Source: Allium sativum
Lineage: Eukaryota > Streptophyta > Magnoliopsida > Asparagales > Amaryllidaceae
Length of the DNA stretch: 64,000 bases
Assembly: GCA_030737875.1 (NCBI GenBank)
Contig: CM060922.1
Span: forward strand, 324,231,956 to 324,295,955
Direction: 5' to 3'
Positions 58,977-64,000 of this stretch are shown piece by piece (the first letter of the stretch is position 1; each line of letters begins with the position of its first letter). The notes beneath the pieces were generated by a model. It searched no databases and was not told where the DNA came from. It was given only the letters and a program-made list of their open reading frames with translations. A program made the position numbers and the translations under genes.

Positions 58977-59064
58977 CCCTCATGAAGTTAGTGAACATTG
59001 TCCTCATGTCAGGAGCATTCCCATGATTGGTCCCTCGACCAGCACCCATGGTGTCTCGACTCAT

Positions 59065-59269
59065 CGTTCAATCTGTAAAGAGAAAACGATTAACGACCTC
59101 ATAGTGGTGTTGGTGCAGTGCGACTTCATTCTTATACTACTAATAGTATATACATATATATAGTTTTTGAAAACCAAAATAATCACAAATACACGCTCTC
59201 ATATACGTACTATCTCTCCCTAGTGTCTTTCCCTAGGTTAACTACGCAATCTAGAGCTGTGATACCAAG
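59065..59269 (-). other. Leader of element D
   Basis: 205 bp between LTR and the probable original gag start. It contains the PBS and short TA-rich runs (59,148-59,162). No ORF. Confidence 0.7.
59254..59267 (-). promoter_or_regulatory. Primer binding site of element D
   Basis: Minus strand TGGTATCACAGCTC, one mismatch to the initiator-Met complement (C for G at position 9), two bases after the LTR. Confidence 0.85.
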
Positions 59270-61926
59270 TGTGACGGCCCGCCCCGCACCAACCGACATT
59301 TACTCCAAAAGTGCGCTGTACATATGTCCAGTTAGCACGGGACGGTCGTCAGAAGAAAAGAAAGAAGACGAAGAATCAACAGAGAACCTGTAGAATGTCT
59401 CACAGCGCATGGAACAAAATATAATAACAACATACTTGACATAAAACAGGTGAGACAGTGCATGAGCTGAAAATAAACTAACATAGCAGCGGAAAATCCA
59501 AGTACAGCTTATGATCCAAAGCCAACATTATTACAACTTTTCAAACTGTCTCTAAAAGCAAAAGCAAGATAAAGGAGGTACACTACTAATGCCCAAGTAG
59601 CGACCACCAACAACACAGGGAGAATATCTATATATCATACGTAGAAGCCTCCTGCTCACCTCCGAATCAGCTACTCGCGCATCACCAGCTAACCTGTCTC
59701 TAGTCTGCTCATGTGAGCACCCAGAGTAATAAGAAGAGACATAAAACTCTGGGTCAGACAAAAAGTCTGGTATGAGCGATAAGCATCTAAATAGAACAAT
59801 AACAGGTATACTAAACCATACCTGAACCTGGACCTGCAACCAAAGAGTTAGCACAACATACTGTACATACTCTAAGGTGTCACTAACACATGGTGTGAAT
59901 AGTACGGGGGTAGGGGTGTGCATGTCATAGTGATGGCAAACAATCAAGCATAGCAACCATCCTCACATCTCTCGCTTAAGTGCGTAAAGCATACGATATT
60001 CACCACTTCGATCACCTCAATACTTTGCTATGATCACCTTGCCCCATGAAGTCATAAATGGATTCACTGCACTGATACATAGCCACTAATCCTTCGCTAT
60101 GTCCACTTGCCCCATGGAGTTATTCACCCCATCTGCGCTGGCTCATAGCCTTACCAATCCTTTACTATGTCCACTTGCCCCATGGGATTGTTCGCCCCAT
60201 CTACGCTGGCTCATAGTCTTACTACGATCACTTTGCTCCTCGAGTCATAATGACTCTACTGCACTGATAACGTAGTCTTGCTACCATCACCTTGCCCCTC
60301 GAGTCATAGTGACTCTACTGCACTGATAAGTAGCCCATCATTCATTTTCAGTGGTGAATCGAAGTTATGAACGTCGACAACCCTTAGCACACGTCCCGCA
60401 GCAAAGCCCAACCATGAAGTGAACTCATTGGTTCCCAACTGGATCCTGAGCTCTAACTTCCCATTTGGAATACCATTGCATCTTGGGTTATTGGTCATCA
60501 CCGGGTCAGTTCGAATCTCCCCCTAACCATCGGATCGGTTCGGGTCCCCAGCACAAGCCTTCCCCTCTGCTCCGGATCGGATCGGGTTCTCCAGCACACC
60601 ACGGTTTGGTTCGTCGTCATCATCATCGGGTCAGGTCGGTTCTCCAAGTCCATCTCCATCCATTGGATCGGGTCGGAGCTGCTGGCGGAGTCGTGGACCA
60701 TCTTCGGATCGTGCTCCATGCTCCACGGTTCGGATCGTTCAAGCGGATCGGGTGCTCCAGTACGTGACGCGGTTCGGGTTCGAGCTTCTTCCACCATCAG
60801 GTCGTGATCTCCGATCCGGATCGTTGCAAATACCCACGAATCGGTTCGGGTCGGGTAAGGGAAGTGGTTCGGATCGGGTCCTTTCCTCTGTTCCGATCCG
60901 GATCGGCCAATTTCCTGCACTTTCTCCAGCAAGCAGTTTACGCCACTCGACTGCGTTTTCGACCATTCCAACTATTCTAATCAATCACAAAGCATACCAT
61001 ACAGTCATAGCAACATGTATAATCAAACACAAACACCAAAACAACAATATGATAGGTTAAAATGGATCAAACATAGCCAAAACCCCATATTTTCCCTTAA
61101 GCATGTTTAGGTGAAACTAATGATATGATTAGCAAAACTTAACCAAATTAACCCAAATTCATATCAGAGGTCTAAAACATCATTTCGAATTTTATGAATA
61201 TTTTCCAGAATTTATTAATGCATAAATTCGCTAATCTTCACTAATTACCCTTAATTAACCGTAATTAGTGCAAAACTATGCAAATCACTCACCTTAGCCA
61301 CAAATAAAACCTCAAACTGAAATGATTCTCTGTTTGGGCATGAACATCAATGCTAAACAGTAGCTCAAATCTTGATTTGGTGAAGATCTCCCTTGATTTA
61401 ATGTTGCTAAGCTTAATTCTTGATTAGAAGGTAATTTGGAGGTGATTTAGAGGTTGGAGGCCATTTTTAGGGTTTCTAAGAGGTAAGTGGAGGCTAGAAA
61501 ACTGAAATGAAATGAAACCCTAACTCATTTCAGCCTCCTCATAACCCTAATCCCGAAATGGGTTATGGGCTCACTCACTAATCACCCTTTTTGGCCCGGT
61601 TAAGCAGTTTTTCACCTTCCAAACCTTATTTCAACCATATCTCCCAAAAGGTAAGTCCGTTTCTCACATGTGACCACTCTACGGAAAGGTAAACCATCGA
61701 ACGAATTAATGGAAGTGGTTTCAGGTCAAAATTCCTTTCCATTCAAAAGTTATGGCCGAAACAAGATCAGCTAGGGGCAAAACGGTCATTTAAAAATCGG
61801 CAAAAATCATGAACATGGGAAATGACTCTAATGGTTGTTTCCCAAAGTTACATGACCATACGACTTCACATGGGAAAGAAATAAATATTCTACGATCCTC
61901 CGATGCGTAGAATGCGGGTTGTTACA
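59270..61926 (-). repeat. 5' LTR of element D, also abutting internal domain E
   Basis: Same length and ends as the left LTR. On its left it is followed by D's PBS. On its right it is preceded (minus strand) by E's PPT. It therefore serves as 5' LTR of D and 3' LTR of E. It contains the tandem modules (60,010-60,335) and the CpG-rich block (60,510-60,940). Confidence 0.92.
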
Positions 61927-62082
61927 ATCTCCCCCCTTAAGAAATTTCGTCTCCCAAATTCCCTAACCAAAACACACAAAGGGTCCCACATGCCTATCAG
62001 TCATAAAACAACAATCAAACATGCCAAACATGCAAAACAAGTCTATCCTAGCATGCAGAATAACTAAATCGTAAAGTAAATC

Positions 62083-62442
62083 TTACCAAGCAAAGAGTTC
62101 TGGATACGTCTTCCTAATGCTCTCCTCTGTCTCCCAAGTACAGTCATTCTCATTCTCGCCCCACTGAACCTTGACTAGCTTCACCGCCTTCCTTCGAAGT
62201 TGCTTCGTATCGTTCTCGACAATACGAATCGGCTTGCGGATCCCAACCGCCTCGGGTTCCACTTCGAAGTCCTCTAACTGATCAGGTGAAATAGTCATAT
62301 CTGGGTCGTGCACGAACTTCCATAGTTGGGAAACATGAAATAAGTTGTGAACTCCCGCCATCTTTTCTGGTAAGTCAACTCTATATGCCAAATTCCCAAC
62401 TAGTTCAAGAACTGGGAATGGGCCAACAAATCTTGGTGCCAA
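62083..62442 (-). pseudogene. pol: Barrel end and chromodomain of element E
   Basis: 119 codons from APRFVGPFPVLELVGNL through VHNLFHVSQLWKF to CTWETEESIRKTYPELF, parallel to D's last 119 residues. Upstream a CGA-to-TGA change (near 62,460) separates it from the rest of the integrase. Confidence 0.85.
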
Positions 62443-62553
62443 CTTGCCTCTTCTGCCAAATCATATCACGCTCTTCAACGGAGAAATCTTGACAAACACC
62501 AAGTCACCAACGGAGAATTTTAAGTCTCTTCTCCTCTTATCAGCATAACTCTT

Positions 62554-62832
62554 CTACCTATCTTGGACAGCCTTCATTCGTTGTTGAATGATCTTAATCT
62601 TGTCTGAGGTTTCTCTTACAACATCTGGTCCAAGCATAAACTTCTCACCGGTCTCTATCCAACATGATGGTGAGTTGCACGGTCTTCCGTACAAAGCTTC
62701 ATATGGAGCCATACCGATACTGGATTGGTAGCTATTATTATATGCAAACTCTACTAGATGCAAATGGTCATCCCATGATCTACCAAAATCCAATATACAA
62801 GCTCTTAAGAGATCTTCCAATATACGATTCAC
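62554..62832 (-). pseudogene. pol: Integrase core end of element E
   Basis: 92 codons, NRILEDLL to QQRMKAVQDR. It ends at a TAG where D has CAG (DRQKSYADK). Upstream is the stop shared with D. Confidence 0.85.
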
Positions 62833-62853
62833 CCTCTCTGTCTGACTGTCGGT

Positions 62854-63243
62854 CTAAGAATGATATGCGGTACTGAGATGTAATTCTGACCCTAGAGCCT
62901 CTTGTAAGCTCTTCCAAAACCCACTAGTAAACAACAGGTCTTGGTCACTCACAATGCTTTTAGGTACTCCATGAAATCTCACTACCCACTTCATATACAA
63001 TTCTGCTAACTTAGCTGCCATTCTGGTCGATTTGACTGGTATAAATCTTGCACTCTTGGTCAATCGATCCACAATTACCCAAATGCTATCATATCCTGAT
63101 CTAGTCCTTAGTAAACCATCGATGAAATCCATCGAAACTTGCTCCCATTTCCATTCGCGAATTTCTAATGGTTGCAACAATCCACTAGGCTTCTTTTGCT
63201 CGACTTTAACTAGCTGGCAATTCATGCATTTGGATATAAACAA
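62854..63243 (-). pseudogene. pol: Integrase core start of element E, at the deletion join
   Basis: 129 codons: [33 protein letters not shown] (D has SIVSDRD), to STAYHS and the stop also present in D. The upstream side is fused by the deletion to RT sequence. Confidence 0.85.
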
Positions 63244-63441
63244 GGATGTCGTCTACGAACACAAGTACAAACTTATTTAATTGATCTCTGAATACTCGAT
63301 TCATAAGATCTATGCTGGTGCATTGGTCAACCCAAATGGCATGACCAACCACTCATAGAATCCAGACGACGTCCTAAATGCCGTTTTCGAAACACTCTCA
63401 TCTGCTACTCGAAGCTGATGAAATCCTGTCGCGAGGTCCAA

Positions 63442-63981
63442 CTAGGAGAACACTCTTGCTCCTTCTAGTTGATCAAACAAATCATCTATCCGCGGTAGAG
63501 GATACTTATTCTTCCTCGTCACCTTATTCAACTCGCGATAGTCCACACACAAACGAAGGGAACCATCTGCCTCAGTGGCAAACACAACTGGTGCTCCCCA
63601 CTCGGAGACACTTCTTCTAATAAACCTCTTCTTCAAAAGATTGCTGACTTGCACCCCGAGCTCTCGCTGCTCCCTTGGTGCCATACGACGAAGTGACATC
63701 ACTATAGGTCTGGCATCTTTCACTAAATCAATACGGAACTCAATCTCTCGGTGTGGTGGAAGCCCGGTCACCTCCTCGAAGACGTCCGGATACTGGCCAA
63801 CCACGGGCACATCTGACAACTCATCATGCGGGATGTCGAGGGAATTTATAAAACTAGCCATTACCCCATCACTAGGTAGACTACCAAACACTACCCTTCG
63901 CCCATCATCCGCCCTAACTGTCACCAAAAAGGCCACACAATCTACCACCACCCCGTATCTTTGGAGCCAATCGACCCCCAA
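63442..63981 (-). pseudogene. pol: Protease end and RT N-terminus of element E
   Basis: 179 codons from [12 protein letters not shown] (protease tail) through the linker to [17 protein letters not shown] and GARVFS-stop. The protease/RT boundary is open here, unlike D. The frame continues past the window edge. Confidence 0.88.
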
Positions 63982-64000
63982 TATAATGCCATACCCAGTA

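Larger units (their letters stand above)
51894..61926 (-). mobile_element. Element D: nearly complete chromovirus (Ty3/gypsy)
   Basis: Two direct 2,657-bp LTRs (51,894-54,550; 59,270-61,926; ends TGTAACAACCCGC and GGCCGTCACA on the minus strand) differ by about 3% in their first 450 bp, mostly transitions. The 4,719-bp internal domain has PBS, gag, two CCHC knuckles, protease, RT, RNase H, integrase and a chromodomain-like tail, then the PPT. This is the order of a chromovirus, most like the Tekay/Del type. It is inactive: frameshifts in gag and at the protease/RT boundary, a stop and a frameshift in RT, and a stop in integrase. The right LTR is followed at once by another internal domain (E). 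Confidence 0.92.
61927..64000 (-). mobile_element. Element E: second, internally deleted chromovirus body, cut by the window edge
   Basis: About 98% like D by eye over the shared parts. It lacks 1,166 bp (D 55,861-57,026), with the join at the 5-bp repeat TAAAC (63,237-63,241). RT C-part, RNase H and the zinc domain start are gone. It has D's stops after GARVFS and before TDGQTER plus its own (near 62,460 and 62,557). No second 5' LTR is seen before the window ends. Confidence 0.9.

Overview
The window reads as repeat-dense, AT-rich angiosperm nuclear DNA. I see no intact host gene, tRNA or rRNA. Almost everything recognisable is Ty3/gypsy LTR-retrotransposon material. Marks are TG...CA LTRs, initiator-Met-tRNA-like primer sites (TGGTATCAGAGC), polypurine tracts, 5-bp target duplications and broken gag-pol reading frames with a chromovirus-type C-terminus. 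Species cannot be named from the sequence.

Layout. 1-1,880: right end of an LTR of a very large LTR family. 3,161-6,050: a much diverged relative of that family. 6,051-10,353: decayed minus-strand chromovirus F. Its 5' LTR (10,354-10,605 and about 33,100-35,583) was split by a probable plus-strand solo LTR, itself split by element A. 10,923-32,236: element A, a non-coding retrotransposon with about 5-6 kb LTRs around only 1.04 kb of internal DNA (target duplication CAAGG). Its 3' LTR holds a minus-strand solo LTR B of the same family (20,916-29,964, duplication CTTTG). B holds the young 3.0-kb minus-strand element C (21,814-24,841, duplication CCGTG). C has nearly the same internal domain as A but LTRs of only 329 bp. 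C in turn carries a 1.3-kb inverted-repeat insertion full of short palindromes.

33,100-49,135: old chromovirus H (minus), interrupted by gag-only element G (35,697-42,924) and joined abruptly to F's LTR inside its integrase. 49,136-51,675 shows nothing recognisable. 51,894-64,000: a chromovirus D with two 2,657-bp LTRs, followed directly by a second internal domain E beside D's right LTR. D and E share the same stop codons, so this is a tandem LTR-internal-LTR-internal array.

How the parts relate. A, B and C encode nothing, but share PBS, PPT and LTR end style with the coding chromoviruses (D, F), so they were probably mobilised in trans. The most interesting signal is in the giant LTRs. They carry paired hairpins with a conserved ACCAGTT-like loop and changing but still complementary stems, and a six-fold repeated hairpin module. 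This suggests a structured non-coding RNA. The same family also exists as a mini-LTR form (C).
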